Source: Flavobacterium sp. HSC-61S13
GTDB lineage: Bacteria > Bacteroidota > Bacteroidia > Flavobacteriales > Flavobacteriaceae
Reading direction: 5' to 3'
Length of the DNA stretch: 64,000 bases
Assembly: GCF_024171535.1 (NCBI RefSeq)
Contig: NZ_JALJZV010000008.1
Span: 62,001 to 126,000, forward strand
Below the pieces are notes generated by a model. That model ran no database searches, had not been told where the DNA came from, and was given only the letters and a program-made list of their open reading frames with translations. Every line of letters begins with the position of its first letter. Position 1 is the first letter of the stretch. This document shows positions 1-9,345 of this stretch, one piece after another. Both the position numbers and the translations under genes were made by a program.

Positions 1-25
1 AAGGAGAAATTTTAGATTTCTCCTT
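1..25 (-). terminator. hairpin, possible terminator of the DUF1963-like gene
   Basis: A perfect 10-bp inverted repeat (AAGGAGAAAT with ATTTCTCCTT) has a 5-nt loop. It lies about 60 nt beyond the stop codon of the minus-strand gene ending at 86. The bases that would form a U-tract on the minus strand fall outside the window, so the terminator role is inferred from position only. Confidence 0.4.
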
Positions 26-85
26 AAGTCGGTATTTCGCCAAAGCGAATTTTTATAAAGTAAACGTATTTTGTGGCAATGCGGT

Positions 86-1345
86 TTAGGTACATTGCAT
101 AATATAGCCGCTTACTTTTGTTTTATCGCACCAAAACACATAACAAATGCCGCCGCTTCCAAAATAGACTTCGCCATTTTCTATATCAGGTAAGTCTGCG
201 TCCAGTTGCATTAAAAAGTCCATTTTTTCTCCGCTAATTGGACAAATCAGGACTTCTGCACTTTGAATCCAGCTAGGCTCACCACCGAGCCTAAATAAGT
301 TTTCTCTACTGTTTGCACTTCCCCAACTTTGATAAAACCATCTATCGGGCGATGCTGAAAACGAAACAAAGGTTTCTTGTATCGGTAGATCGGAATAAAT
401 TTCTATGTTTTTGAGTTCTCCTATTTTTGAAGGTTGCCCATTTTCGTCGTGTTGGTAAAACACCGCGCCATATTCATTGAGTTCTCGAATATGCATACCT
501 AAGGTTAGAGTAGATAAATCCGATATCTGGAGTCCATCGGGAATTTGATCAAATGTAATCAGGTGCATGAATGGATTATTTGTATGATGGTCAATCACAC
601 CCCCAAATTTATAGCTCTTTTCGTCCGCTTTTAAATTCCAAGTCGGATGCTGTTGTTTGTTAAGGTGACTGGGTCTATCATTGACGAAATAATTTTTGGG
701 AAAACTAAAATGCCTAAGTACATTGGGGCAATAAGGTTCTATGCGGCCGTGTCGTTTTGTAAATCCAACGAGCTCTAAATACGCGAGTAGATAATATTCT
801 AAATCATCCTCGTCAAAAAGCTTGTTCGTTAGGGCATAATCATGCGCAAAAATGATAACCTCCAAATTTCTAGTCTCCAATAAACGCTCAAAAAGCGCTT
901 GTTTATCTGTATTACTGGTTTCAGCGCTGATAAATAGGTTTTTAAAAATGGGAATAACATCCATGGCTAAATTCCTCCAGGGGTATGCTTCAAAATAGGT
1001 ATATTCATTGGGTTTTAGTTCAAAGATTAGCCTGAGGTGTTGATGCAATAATTCAGGGAACTGCAAGCTGGCATATTCAATGACGCTTTCGGCATTCTCA
1101 TTCTTGTGTTTTGTAAGAATTTCCACGGCAATAGTGATGAGTTCATCAAATTGAGGTTGGTCTATATAGCTCAGAATATCATTGAAAATCGTGGCGTTTT
1201 TGTCGAAGGTATTTAGGAATTTCGATGCAAATGCAAAGGCATCATTCGAGTTTGATGCCAAGTTAAACAGTCGCTCATAAAGGTTTGTTGTTTGCCAACC
1301 GCTTGTTTTAAAATCGCTGATTAATTGTGCTGCCTTGTCCGTCAT
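86..1345 (-). CDS. DUF1963-like (YwqG-type) protein of unknown function
   Basis: This 419-residue soluble protein has no signal peptide and no membrane segment. The N-terminal half (about residues 1-200) looks helical. The C-terminal 70 residues carry a pattern seen in DUF1963/YwqG proteins: GGEPSWIQ, then CPISGEKMDFLMQLD, then GSGGICYVFWC. The spaced cysteines and the aromatic end are typical of that domain, whose biochemical role is not known. The ATG at 1343-1345 is the first in frame. The gene stands alone, with no operon partner visible in the window. The assignment rests on motif resemblance only, and the N-terminal half is unassigned. Confidence 0.6.
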   Translation of the reverse strand: MTDKAAQLISDFKTSGWQTTNLYERLFNLASNSNDAFAFASKFLNTFDKNATIFNDILSYIDQPQFDELITIAVEILTKHKNENAESVIEYASLQFPELLHQHLRLIFELKPNEYTYFEAYPWRNLAMDVIPIFKNLFISAETSNTDKQALFERLLETRNLEVIIFAHDYALTNKLFDEDDLEYYLLAYLELVGFTKRHGRIEPYCPNVLRHFSFPKNYFVNDRPSHLNKQQHPTWNLKADEKSYKFGGVIDHHTNNPFMHLITFDQIPDGLQISDLSTLTLGMHIRELNEYGAVFYQHDENGQPSKIGELKNIEIYSDLPIQETFVSFSASPDRWFYQSWGSANSRENLFRLGGEPSWIQSAEVLICPISGEKMDFLMQLDADLPDIENGEVYFGSGGICYVFWCDKTKVSGYIMQCT

Positions 1346-1471
1346 GATACTGTAATTGAGATAGTAAGGTTTGATTACAAATATCCGAAAGTTTTGTGAG
1401 AATTTAAAAGTGTATAGCTAGTAATTAGGAGTAAGAAAGCTTTTTTAAGAGCAATTTAGATAGGTATATTT

Positions 1472-1498
1472 AAAAACCCGATGCCTAAACATCGGGTT
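1472..1498 (-). terminator. rho-independent terminator of the RND efflux operon
   Basis: A perfect 9-bp stem (AACCCGATG with CATCGGGTT) has a 6-nt loop. On the minus strand it is followed by a U-run (AAAAA at 1472-1476 on the plus strand). It lies 55 nt beyond the stop codon of the TolC-like gene, the last gene of the operon. Confidence 0.8.
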
Positions 1499-1552
1499 AC
1501 AAGAGTAAAAAAACTAAAGAAAAAATAATTAACTAAATAAATAAAAAAAGTA

Positions 1553-2983
1553 TTATTGCCAGCCTCCACCTAAGGAGCGGTATAGTTCTACACGAGCTGC
1601 GAGTAAATCTCTTTTGCTGGTAGCCAATTCCAATTCACTGTTCAAAAGTTGCGCTTGTGAAGTGATTACTTCCAGATAATTAACCAGGCCGCTTTGGTAT
1701 AACAAATTGGCTTTTCCAATGGCTTTTTCGAGCGTTTGAACCTGATTTTGCAGCAGTTGTTGTTGTTCGTTTAATTTTTCTATGGATACTAGGGCGTTGG
1801 ACACTTCCGACACGGCAATTAATACCGACTCTCTAAAGTTAATCACGGCCTTTTCGCGTTCGACCAAGGCTATTTTGTACTTGGTTTTAATGGTTTTGCC
1901 TTGCAATAAGGGTTGGGTAATACCGCCGGCTATAGTACCGAATAGGGAAGCGGGTATGGTAAACCAATTGCTGGTTTCAAAACTGTTTAATCCCGTGCTG
2001 GCTCCGATTTTTAAGCTCGGATAAAAATCTGCTTTGGCCATGCCCACCTGAGCATTGCTAAGGCTTAAGGCCAACTCTGCTTGTTTTACGTCGGGTCTGT
2101 TAGATACCAAAGCCGTCGGTAAACCCGTTTTTAATTGGGAGTTGTAAGGCAACAGGGGTAAACCGGCACTTCTTTCAATGGCTGTTGGAAAAGTCCCCGT
2201 TAAAAGGCTTAAAGCATTTTCCTGTATCGCGATTTGTTGTTCAAAAAGCGGAATCAATTTTTCAGCATTTAATTTTTGCGATTCGATTTGCGCCACGGCC
2301 AACGAGGTCACTTGACCGGCTTCAAACTGCCATTGAATAATCGAGCGCGTACTGTCGTTAAGCGCCGCGTTTTTCTTAGCGGTTTCCAATTGGTAGTCGA
2401 GCATCAGCAAATTGTAATATCCTTTGGCTACTTCAGCAATCAGTGTGGTTTGGATGGTCTTTTGTGCCTCTTCCGTTTGCAGGAATTGCGCCAAAGCTCC
2501 TTTTTTCTGATTCTTGATTTTGCCCCAGATATCCGCTTCCCAAGACAAACCGAGATTGACGGAATAATCTTCGATGTGATTGCGCGATAAAGCCATGTTC
2601 AAATTCGTTCCAGTCAGACTGTTTTCAGAAGGCCTGCTGCTGTTGGCTTGAATACCCAGTTGCAATTCGGGTATATTTCCCCATTTGGATTTGGTCCATT
2701 GCAATTGCGCGATTTCAATGTTTTTTAACGCCAATTGCATCTGATTGTTTTTCTGTAAAGCGTTTTCGATTAATGGTCGTAATGCTTCTTCGACAAAGAA
2801 GTCACTCCACGGCAGGCTGGCGATACTGCTGTCGTCGGCGAGAACTTCAGCGCCTCGAAAGCTTTCGGGTAGGGCTGCAGCCGGATATGTCACGTCTTTG
2901 GATACGCCACAGGAGTGAAGTGTTGCGACCAAAATCAAGGCCGCAACAGTATATATATTATTTTTTTTCATAGGATATTTCAT
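1553..2983 (-). CDS. outer-membrane efflux lipoprotein, TolC/OprM (NodT) family
   Basis: This is the outer-membrane channel of a tripartite RND pump. It carries a lipoprotein signal ending in LHSC (Cys about residue 25), so it should be lipid-anchored like OprM and CusC. The 476-residue length fits the family. The rest shows the alternating helical and beta-barrel regions of OEP-domain proteins, including the repeated LALS/LNAEKLIP-type helices and a GITQPLLQG loop. It is the third gene of the operon, starting 11 nt after the RND gene and ending before a terminator. The start may be the first Met or the Met four codons later (MKKNN); both keep the signal peptide. Confidence 0.93.
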   Translation of the reverse strand: MKYPMKKNNIYTVAALILVATLHSCGVSKDVTYPAAALPESFRGAEVLADDSSIASLPWSDFFVEEALRPLIENALQKNNQMQLALKNIEIAQLQWTKSKWGNIPELQLGIQANSSRPSENSLTGTNLNMALSRNHIEDYSVNLGLSWEADIWGKIKNQKKGALAQFLQTEEAQKTIQTTLIAEVAKGYYNLLMLDYQLETAKKNAALNDSTRSIIQWQFEAGQVTSLAVAQIESQKLNAEKLIPLFEQQIAIQENALSLLTGTFPTAIERSAGLPLLPYNSQLKTGLPTALVSNRPDVKQAELALSLSNAQVGMAKADFYPSLKIGASTGLNSFETSNWFTIPASLFGTIAGGITQPLLQGKTIKTKYKIALVEREKAVINFRESVLIAVSEVSNALVSIEKLNEQQQLLQNQVQTLEKAIGKANLLYQSGLVNYLEVITSQAQLLNSELELATSKRDLLAARVELYRSLGGGWQ

Positions 2984-2994
2984 CAGGGATATAA

Positions 2995-5900
2995 TTAAAT
3001 TTCATCCTCCTCTTCAGCGGAGATGGGACCGGAAATTTTTTCGTGTAAGATTTGGAATACGATGAATAATACCGGAATTATAAACAATCCCAATACCACT
3101 CCCGACAGCATTCCTCCGGCAGCTCCGATACTGATGGAGTGGTTACCCATAGCAGAAGGTCCTTTGACATTCATCATCGGAATCAATCCGGCAATAAAAG
3201 CAACGGAGGTCATGATAATCGGTCTTAAACGCAATTTTGACGCTTCCATTACAGAGAAAACCAAACTCTTTCCTGCGCGACGGCGCTGTAAGGCGAATTC
3301 GATAATCAAGATGGCGTTTTTGGCCAGCAAACCGATCAGCATCACCAATGCTACTTGTACGTAGATGTTGTTTTCAATTCCCGCCAGTCCAATGGCAACA
3401 AATACTCCGATGATACCCGTTGGTATTGATAAAATCACCGCAAAAGGCAAGATATAACTCTCGTATTGAGCGGCCAATAAGAAATAGATAAACAACAGCG
3501 ACAGCGTAAAGATGATTAACGATTGTCCGCCAGAGGATAACTCCTCCTTGGTCATACCAGAAAACTGATAACTGTATCCCGTAGGCAATTGCTGTGCAGC
3601 TACTTCTTCTACAGCTTTAATCGCATCTCCCGAACTAAAGCCCGGATTGGCAATGGCGTTGATGCTGATGGAATTGAACAAGTTGTATCTCGAGGCCGTT
3701 TCCGGTCCGTAAACGCGTTTCAAAGTAACCAAGGTATTGATAGGAACCGCTTCGTTGCGTTTGTTTTTAACAAACACTCCTTCCATGGCATTGAGGTTGG
3801 AACGGTCGTCTTTTTGCGCTTGAATCATCACGCGGTAATACTTTCCAAAACGGTTGAAATCCGACGCCTGAGACGAACCGAAATACGCCTGCATCGTTTG
3901 TAAAATTTCTTTGACATCTACTTGCAATTGCGCCGCTTTGATCTCGTCTACTTCGAGGTCGTACTGCGGATAATCTGCTTTAAAAGTGGTAAAGGCCACG
4001 GCAATTTCCGGACGTTGCATCAGTGCGCCGATAAATTGATTTCCAATTTCGCTAAACTGGTTTAAACTACCGCCAGTTTTGTCTTGTAAAACCATATCCA
4101 ATCCGTCGACATTGCTGAATCCCGGTACTGTTGGAAAGGTAAACACAAAGAAATTAGCGCCTTTAACTACCGATAACTTCTGATTTACTTCGCCCATAAT
4201 TTGATTGATGTCGCTGACAGCTCCGCGTTCTTTGTTCGGTTTCAACAGTAAAAAGATAACACCGGTAGACGGGTTGGTCGATTGGGTCATGATGTTAAAG
4301 CCCGACATGGCATTGACAATCTTTGCCGAAGGCAATTGGGATATAATAGCCTCTGCCTCATCCATGACTTTTTTAGTGCGCTCCAAAGATGTTCCACCCG
4401 GAAGGGATACGGAAATAGCCATAAAACCTTGATCTTCTGAAGGGATAAACCCGGTTTTGGTTTTGTTTACTAGTAGTACAGTGGCCAACATCACCAAGGC
4501 CAAACCACCCAAGCTCAACCATTTGTAGCGTATCATGGTACGAATACTGCCCAAATACTTATTGGCAAGGTTGTCGAAGCCGCGATTGAATCCGATAAAG
4601 AATTTTTCCTTAAAGGTCTTTTTACGTTCGGGTTCTGTTTCCGTACCGTGGTGGGTACTCTTGAGGAATAAGGCAGCTAAAGCCGGACTCAAGGTTAGGG
4701 CGTTCACAGCCGATATGATGATGGCAATGGCTAGGGTAAGGGCAAATTGTCGGTAGAAAACCCCGGTAGAGCCTTCCATAAAGCCCACCGGTAAAAACAC
4801 GGCAGCCATCACTAAGGTAATCGAGATAATGGCACCAGTAATCTCACTCATAGCCGATTTGGTCGCTGCTTTAGGGGATAAATGGGACAACTCCATCTTG
4901 GAGTGTACTGCCTCGACGACGACAATCGCGTCATCGACGACGATACCAATGGCCAGAATCAAGGCAAACAGCGTCAATAAGTTGATGGAAAAACCAAACA
5001 ACATCATAAAGAAGAAGGTTCCCAAGATGGCAACTGGAACCGCTATGGCCGGAATTAAGGTGGAACGGATGTCTTGTAAAAAGATAAACACCACTAAAAA
5101 CACCAAGATAAAAGCTTCAATCAAGGTGGTAATTACCTGATTGATCGATTGGTCTAAGGCGTCTTTGGTATTGTACAAAATCAGGTATTTAACCCCTTTT
5201 GGAAAATCTTTTGAAACCCGTTGCATCAATTCATCTATGGCTACTTGAATTTCGCTGGCATTGGAACCCGCTAACTGCATGGTACCGATGTTGATTCCGG
5301 GTTTGGCGTTTACTTTGGTGGAACTTCCGTAGGTATAGGAACCCAATTCTACTTTGGCTACATCTTTTAAACGCAAAACAGAGCCGTCTGCATTGGAGCG
5401 GATGATGATGTTTTCGTATTGAGATGCTTCGTTGAGTTTTCCCTTGTATTTGATGACGTATTCAAAAGATTCCGTGCTGCTCTCACCAAATTTACCCGGA
5501 GCTGCTTCCAAGTTTTTGTCTTGGATGGCTGCGGTAACTTCGGCGGGAGTCAGGTTGTAGGTGGCCATTTGGGTTGGATTTAACCAAACGCGCATGGCGT
5601 AGTCTTTATTACCTCCAAATATGGTGGATTGACCGACACCAGAAATCCTTTTTATTTCGGGTATGATGTTGATTTGAGCGTAATTGGCTAAAAAGGTTTC
5701 GTCAAAAGCTTTATCGTCTTCGGCGTATAGAGATACTACCATCAACAAACTGTTTTGTTGTTTGTTGGTGGTGATTCCGGCTCTGATAACCTCTGCCGGC
5801 ATTTGATTCGTGGCCTGTGCCACGCGGTTTTGAACGTTTACCGCTGCTTGATCGGGATCTGTTCCCAACTTAAAGTACACCATAATCGAAAGCGAACCGT

Positions 5901-6153
5901 CGTTACTGGCCGTAGAAGTCATATAGGTCATGTTCTCCACACCGTTAATCGATTCTTCCAAAGAAGGGGCCACGGCCCGCAAAACGGTTTCTGCATTGGC
6001 ACCGGGATATAAGGCGGTTACGAGTACAGAGGGAGGAGCAATATCTGGGAATTGCTGTAAAGGCAGTTTGTACAATCCCAATACCCCCAAAATAACGAGG
6101 ATAATAGAGATTACAGTAGCCAGTACGGGTCTGTTTATGAATTTTTTAAACAT
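2995..6153 (-). CDS. RND multidrug efflux transporter, HAE1 (AcrB/MexB) family
   Basis: This 1052-residue inner-membrane pump exports hydrophobic compounds using the proton gradient. It has the family layout: an N-terminal transmembrane helix (FINRPVLATVISIILVILG), a large periplasmic loop, a central membrane block with the proton-relay signature GIVVDDAIVVVE, a second periplasmic loop and a C-terminal membrane block. SVSLPGGTSLERT and FVFTFPTVPGFS match HAE1 rather than heavy-metal (CzcA) pumps. It follows the membrane fusion gene by 10 nt and precedes the TolC-like gene by 11 nt, so the three are almost certainly cotranscribed. The substrate cannot be read from sequence. Confidence 0.96.
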   Translation of the reverse strand: MFKKFINRPVLATVISIILVILGVLGLYKLPLQQFPDIAPPSVLVTALYPGANAETVLRAVAPSLEESINGVENMTYMTSTASNDGSLSIMVYFKLGTDPDQAAVNVQNRVAQATNQMPAEVIRAGITTNKQQNSLLMVVSLYAEDDKAFDETFLANYAQINIIPEIKRISGVGQSTIFGGNKDYAMRVWLNPTQMATYNLTPAEVTAAIQDKNLEAAPGKFGESSTESFEYVIKYKGKLNEASQYENIIIRSNADGSVLRLKDVAKVELGSYTYGSSTKVNAKPGINIGTMQLAGSNASEIQVAIDELMQRVSKDFPKGVKYLILYNTKDALDQSINQVITTLIEAFILVFLVVFIFLQDIRSTLIPAIAVPVAILGTFFFMMLFGFSINLLTLFALILAIGIVVDDAIVVVEAVHSKMELSHLSPKAATKSAMSEITGAIISITLVMAAVFLPVGFMEGSTGVFYRQFALTLAIAIIISAVNALTLSPALAALFLKSTHHGTETEPERKKTFKEKFFIGFNRGFDNLANKYLGSIRTMIRYKWLSLGGLALVMLATVLLVNKTKTGFIPSEDQGFMAISVSLPGGTSLERTKKVMDEAEAIISQLPSAKIVNAMSGFNIMTQSTNPSTGVIFLLLKPNKERGAVSDINQIMGEVNQKLSVVKGANFFVFTFPTVPGFSNVDGLDMVLQDKTGGSLNQFSEIGNQFIGALMQRPEIAVAFTTFKADYPQYDLEVDEIKAAQLQVDVKEILQTMQAYFGSSQASDFNRFGKYYRVMIQAQKDDRSNLNAMEGVFVKNKRNEAVPINTLVTLKRVYGPETASRYNLFNSISINAIANPGFSSGDAIKAVEEVAAQQLPTGYSYQFSGMTKEELSSGGQSLIIFTLSLLFIYFLLAAQYESYILPFAVILSIPTGIIGVFVAIGLAGIENNIYVQVALVMLIGLLAKNAILIIEFALQRRRAGKSLVFSVMEASKLRLRPIIMTSVAFIAGLIPMMNVKGPSAMGNHSISIGAAGGMLSGVVLGLFIIPVLFIVFQILHEKISGPISAEEEDEI

Positions 6154-6163
6154 GGAGGTTTAC

Positions 6164-7309
6164 TTATATTTTAGAATTAGTGAGGGCAGCGGTGGCTGGG
6201 CTAGGGGTTTCCGGTTGTATGGTCATGCCGTCTTGTAGTCTTTCAAAACCTTTGAGTACGATGCGATCGCCTGATTTTAACTGCTGATCAATCAGGTAGT
6301 CATTACCACTGCGGCCGATGATTTGTACCGGTGTTTTAAATACTTTGTTGGAAGCATCCACAGCAAATACAAAAACTTTGTCTTGGATTTCTACGGTGGC
6401 CTCTTGCGGAATCAATAGCGCTTGGCTGTGCTGCATTTTTAATTGAATTTTTCCGGTATTGCCCGAACGCAAAGCCCCATCGGGATTTGGAAATGTAGCG
6501 CGCAACATAATAGCTCCGGTGTTTTTGTCAAATTGTCCGTCGATGACATCGATTTTACCGAGTTCTTTATAAGCTGTTTTATCTGCTAAGAGCAAGGAAA
6601 CCGGTGCGAGATTTTTGACTTTATCACCCAAAGTACTGCCTTCGTATTGGTTTTTAAACTGAATGAAATCCATTTCTCCCAAGGAGAAGTAGGCGTAAAC
6701 CTGTTGTATATTGGACAAACTCGTCAAAGCTTCCACGTCGGTTGGAGCGAGTAAGCTACCCTGACGTTTGGGCAATCTGCCGATGTATCCGTTTACCGGT
6801 GCGTGTATGCTGGTATAGTTGAGATCAATTTTGGCGTTTTCCACCATGGCTTTGGCCTGTTCTAAGGTTGAAAGCGCTATTTTATGAGCGGCTTGAGCCG
6901 TTTTTAATTGGTAGTCTGAAACCACTTTGTTTTGTACTAATGGCGTCAATTTGTCTATTTCCAATTGGGTGTTGATCAAGGCTGCTTTGGCTGCGTTGAG
7001 GTTTCCCGTGGCCATGTTGAGTTGTTCTCTAAACGGGCGTTCGTTTATTTTAAACAACAATTGACCTTGAGTGACATAAGCACCTTCGTCTATGTATATT
7101 TTGTCGAGTACTCCGCCAACCTGAGGGCGTATTTCGATGTCTACAATACCGCGTATCGCTGCAGGATATTCAGAAATTGTGGTGGTTTCTGTATTTTGCA
7201 AGGTGTAAACGGGCAATTGTGGTATAACAGCTTCCTGTGTAGCAGCTTTTTCTGAACAAGACTGCAAGAAAAAAGCTAAAAGGACACTAGTAAATAGTAT
7301 TTTTTTCAT
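6164..7309 (-). CDS. RND efflux periplasmic adaptor (membrane fusion protein, AcrA/MexA-like)
   Basis: First gene of the efflux operon. The signal peptide ends in LQSC, so it is a lipoprotein. The barrel-sandwich halves are visible as EIRPQVGGVLDKIYIDEGAYV and YTSIHAPVNGYIGRL, flanking an alpha-hairpin (about residues 95-165), with a beta-barrel and a membrane-proximal domain after that. At 381 residues it has normal length. The adaptor joins the inner-membrane pump to the outer-membrane channel. The 382-bp region upstream carries several palindromes shared with the promoter of the tetR gene, which suggests that regulator controls this operon. Confidence 0.95.
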   Translation of the reverse strand: MKKILFTSVLLAFFLQSCSEKAATQEAVIPQLPVYTLQNTETTTISEYPAAIRGIVDIEIRPQVGGVLDKIYIDEGAYVTQGQLLFKINERPFREQLNMATGNLNAAKAALINTQLEIDKLTPLVQNKVVSDYQLKTAQAAHKIALSTLEQAKAMVENAKIDLNYTSIHAPVNGYIGRLPKRQGSLLAPTDVEALTSLSNIQQVYAYFSLGEMDFIQFKNQYEGSTLGDKVKNLAPVSLLLADKTAYKELGKIDVIDGQFDKNTGAIMLRATFPNPDGALRSGNTGKIQLKMQHSQALLIPQEATVEIQDKVFVFAVDASNKVFKTPVQIIGRSGNDYLIDQQLKSGDRIVLKGFERLQDGMTIQPETPSPATAALTNSKI

Positions 7310-7365
7310 TTTTGAATAGGGTAGTTTTGAATTAGATATAATTATTTTTAATCAGGTTATTTTAT

Positions 7366-7651
7366 TTAACATCGTTAAGTTTAGTGCCAAATGAATATAA
7401 AAAAAGGGCAAAATTGGATGATTTAGATTAAAGAGGAGGTGGGTTTTGATGGTATACACTACTCAATAAACTAACAGTAATAGTTAGAAATCGCCAATAA
7501 TTAATCGTGTTAAATTCACTAACGGCGTTAAGTAAACGGAAGAAAAAAGAGGTGAATCAGGACTAATTTAATAGCGTAGTACATAGTTTTTTTATTGAGG
7601 TAATTTTAATTAATCTGTATTTAATGATGTTAAGTTGTTTAACACTGTTAA
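7366..7651. promoter_or_regulatory. cluster of TTAACnnnGTTAA palindromes upstream of the efflux operon
   Basis: Five copies of a 13-bp palindrome lie between the efflux operon and tetR. Two are perfect: 7366-7378 (TTAACATCGTTAA) and 7639-7651 (TTAACACTGTTAA). Three have one outer or inner mismatch: 7519-7531 (CTAACGGCGTTAA), 7501-7513 (TTAATCGTGTTAA) and 7621-7633 (TTAATGATGTTAA). A related repeat with a wider gap, CTAAC-N7-GTTAG, lies at 7471-7487. They occur in two close pairs plus one promoter-proximal site. The same palindrome overlaps the tetR promoter. The 382-bp gap otherwise holds no gene. No exact minus-strand TAnnTTTG was found; the nearest is TTCATTTG at 7388-7395. Confidence 0.75.
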
Positions 7652-7691
7652 GTACAAGGGCTTAAAAATGATTTATTTATATAACCTTGTT

Positions 7692-8303
7692 TTATGAAGG
7701 AATTTCTACTTGATACAACGATTTGATAATGGCACTAACAGCATCTTTAAAAATCTGGTCGTTGGTAGTGGCAGCCAAACCGTTTCCAATCATATTGACA
7801 GAGATCAAGCCGTGAATCACAGAAAAAAATGTAAAATATTTTAATTTGACATCGGCGTCTGAAGGATGTTGGTTTTCCATCACTGCGGCAATGGTATTGA
7901 AAAACAGTTGATAGGTGGTTTCGGTATCGGGAACTATGGGTTGTGTGCAACACTTCATTTCCACGCCGTACATCACTTGATACAACTCTTTGTTTTCAAA
8001 GGCAAAATTCCAAAAGGCAATCCACATGGCCTCCAACTGTAGGGCTGGATCGGTTTGGGAAAGTTGGGCCTCTTTGATGTTTTTCATCAATCTTAGAAAA
8101 CCTTTGCAGGTTAACTCTTCGAGTATGGCTTGTTTGTTAGAGAAGTATTCATAGATAATGGGAGCGGTGTATTCGATGCGATCGGCTATCTTACGCATGT
8201 TTAAACCTTCCCAACCCTCTTCCTTAACAATCGCATAAGCGGCATCGAGAATACTATTTCTAGTCTCTTCCTTTTGTCTCAATATTCGATCTTTACTTGC
8301 CAT
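7692..8303 (-). CDS. TetR/AcrR-family transcriptional repressor of the efflux operon
   Basis: This 203-residue protein has an N-terminal helix-turn-helix (about residues 18-62: ILDAAYAIVKEEGWEGLNM, then IADRIEYTAPIIYEYFSNK) and an all-helical ligand-binding C-terminal part with two adjacent cysteines (EMKCC). TetR regulators usually repress a neighbouring transporter until a ligand binds. The gene lies directly upstream of the RND operon on the same strand. Its own promoter and the 382-bp spacer share the palindrome TTAACnnnGTTAA, which fits autoregulation plus repression of the pump. The regulator-operator pairing is inferred. Confidence 0.92.
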   Translation of the reverse strand: MASKDRILRQKEETRNSILDAAYAIVKEEGWEGLNMRKIADRIEYTAPIIYEYFSNKQAILEELTCKGFLRLMKNIKEAQLSQTDPALQLEAMWIAFWNFAFENKELYQVMYGVEMKCCTQPIVPDTETTYQLFFNTIAAVMENQHPSDADVKLKYFTFFSVIHGLISVNMIGNGLAATTNDQIFKDAVSAIIKSLYQVEIPS

Positions 8304-8313
8304 ATTAAATTAT

Positions 8314-8326
8314 CTAACAACGTTAG
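8314..8326. promoter_or_regulatory. operator in the tetR promoter (CTAACAACGTTAG)
   Basis: A perfect 13-bp palindrome with 5-bp arms and a 3-bp centre lies 11 nt upstream of the tetR start and one base downstream of its -7 element. It has the same architecture and nearly the same sequence as the sites at 7366 and 7639. A repressor bound here would block transcription of its own gene. Confidence 0.75.
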
Positions 8327-8327
8327 G

Positions 8328-8335
8328 CAAAAGTA
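8328..8335 (-). promoter_or_regulatory. -7 promoter element of tetR (TACTTTTG)
   Basis: On the minus strand this reads TACTTTTG, matching the Bacteroidota consensus TAnnTTTG, 24 nt before the tetR start codon. No clear TTG -33 element is present. Confidence 0.55.
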
Positions 8336-8561
8336 CATTAATTTTTAATACGTCGGATTGGTATTTTAAATATTTATTTTTATTTGAGTGTGTTTTATGT
8401 TAAATAGCTGTATAATAGCATTTTGTGATGTTTTACTTATTCGATAAATAGGGTAGCTATTCTAAGGTTTAGCTGTTGAGTGGAATCGAAAAGCATATTA
8501 ATGCACTGCTGCTCCAAATTATTCTTTAACTTTAGTACAGTATTTTTAAATCCTTTTAATT

Positions 8562-9257
8562 ATGGAAGCGAATCGGGAAATGCATTATATAACGAGAAGT
8601 GGATGGCTCCGAGCGGCTGTGTTGGGAGCTAACGACGGCATTATATCGACCACGAGTTTAGTGATTGGTATAGCTGCTGCAAGTGATTCGAGAGATCCGG
8701 TGGTACTGGCCGCAGTTGCAGGTATAGTTGCCGGTGCGCTTTCGATGGCCGCAGGTGAATATGTATCGGTCAGTTCTCAGAGTGATATTGAAAAAGCCGA
8801 TTTAATAAGAGAGCAGTTAGAATTGAATGAATGGCCAGAGGCGGAGTTGGAGGAGTTGACGCAAATCTATAAAGCAAAGGGACTGTCGTCGGACTTGGCT
8901 CGGGAGGTAGCGGTGCAATTAACCGAGTACAATGCCTTAAAAGCACATGCACACGATGAATTGGGTATAAGCGAGCTCACTCAGGCGAAACCCTTTCAGG
9001 CGGCTATATCATCTGCGGTGGCGTTTATCGCGGGAGGTATATTGCCTTTAGTGGTGGCTATAGTGGCGCCCATGCCCTATATGCTGTATTACCAATATGC
9101 TTTTGCTATAGTGTTTTTGGCACTGTCGGGTAGTTTGGCAGCAAAAGCCGGTGGGTTCAACAAGGGGAAATCAATCCTGCGCATCTGCCTTTGGGGAACG
9201 GTAGCCATGATCGTATCTGCTTTGGTAGGTTATATTTTTGGCGTACAAACCGCATAG
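8562..9257 (+). CDS. VIT1/CCC1-family Fe2+/Mn2+ transporter
   Basis: This 231-residue membrane protein has the VIT1/CCC1 pattern: LRAAVLGANDGIISTTSLVI in the first membrane helix, AGALSMAAGEYVSVSSQSD in the second, a charged helical loop rich in Glu (about residues 80-135) that forms the metal-binding domain in plant VIT1, then three more hydrophobic segments ending near the C-terminus. Family members move ferrous iron or manganese out of the cytoplasm. The start ATG follows a 257-bp leader. The gene is convergent with the haem-associated HugZ-like gene across a shared terminator. Metal specificity cannot be decided here. Confidence 0.93.
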   Translation: MEANREMHYITRSGWLRAAVLGANDGIISTTSLVIGIAAASDSRDPVVLAAVAGIVAGALSMAAGEYVSVSSQSDIEKADLIREQLELNEWPEAELEELTQIYKAKGLSSDLAREVAVQLTEYNALKAHAHDELGISELTQAKPFQAAISSAVAFIAGGILPLVVAIVAPMPYMLYYQYAFAIVFLALSGSLAAKAGGFNKGKSILRICLWGTVAMIVSALVGYIFGVQTA

Positions 9258-9289
9258 GAATCATAGGAGGAGTTTTGCATAAACGCAAT

Positions 9290-9327
9290 AAAAAAGGCGA
9301 AACAAGCTGCTGCTGTTTCGCCTTTTT
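9290..9327. terminator. bidirectional terminator
   Basis: A perfect stem (AAAAAGGCGAAACA with TGTTTCGCCTTTTT) has a 9-nt loop and A/T runs on both sides. It lies between the converging VIT and HugZ-like genes and can serve both. Confidence 0.9.
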
Positions 9328-9345
9328 TATAAGGAACTAAGGTAC

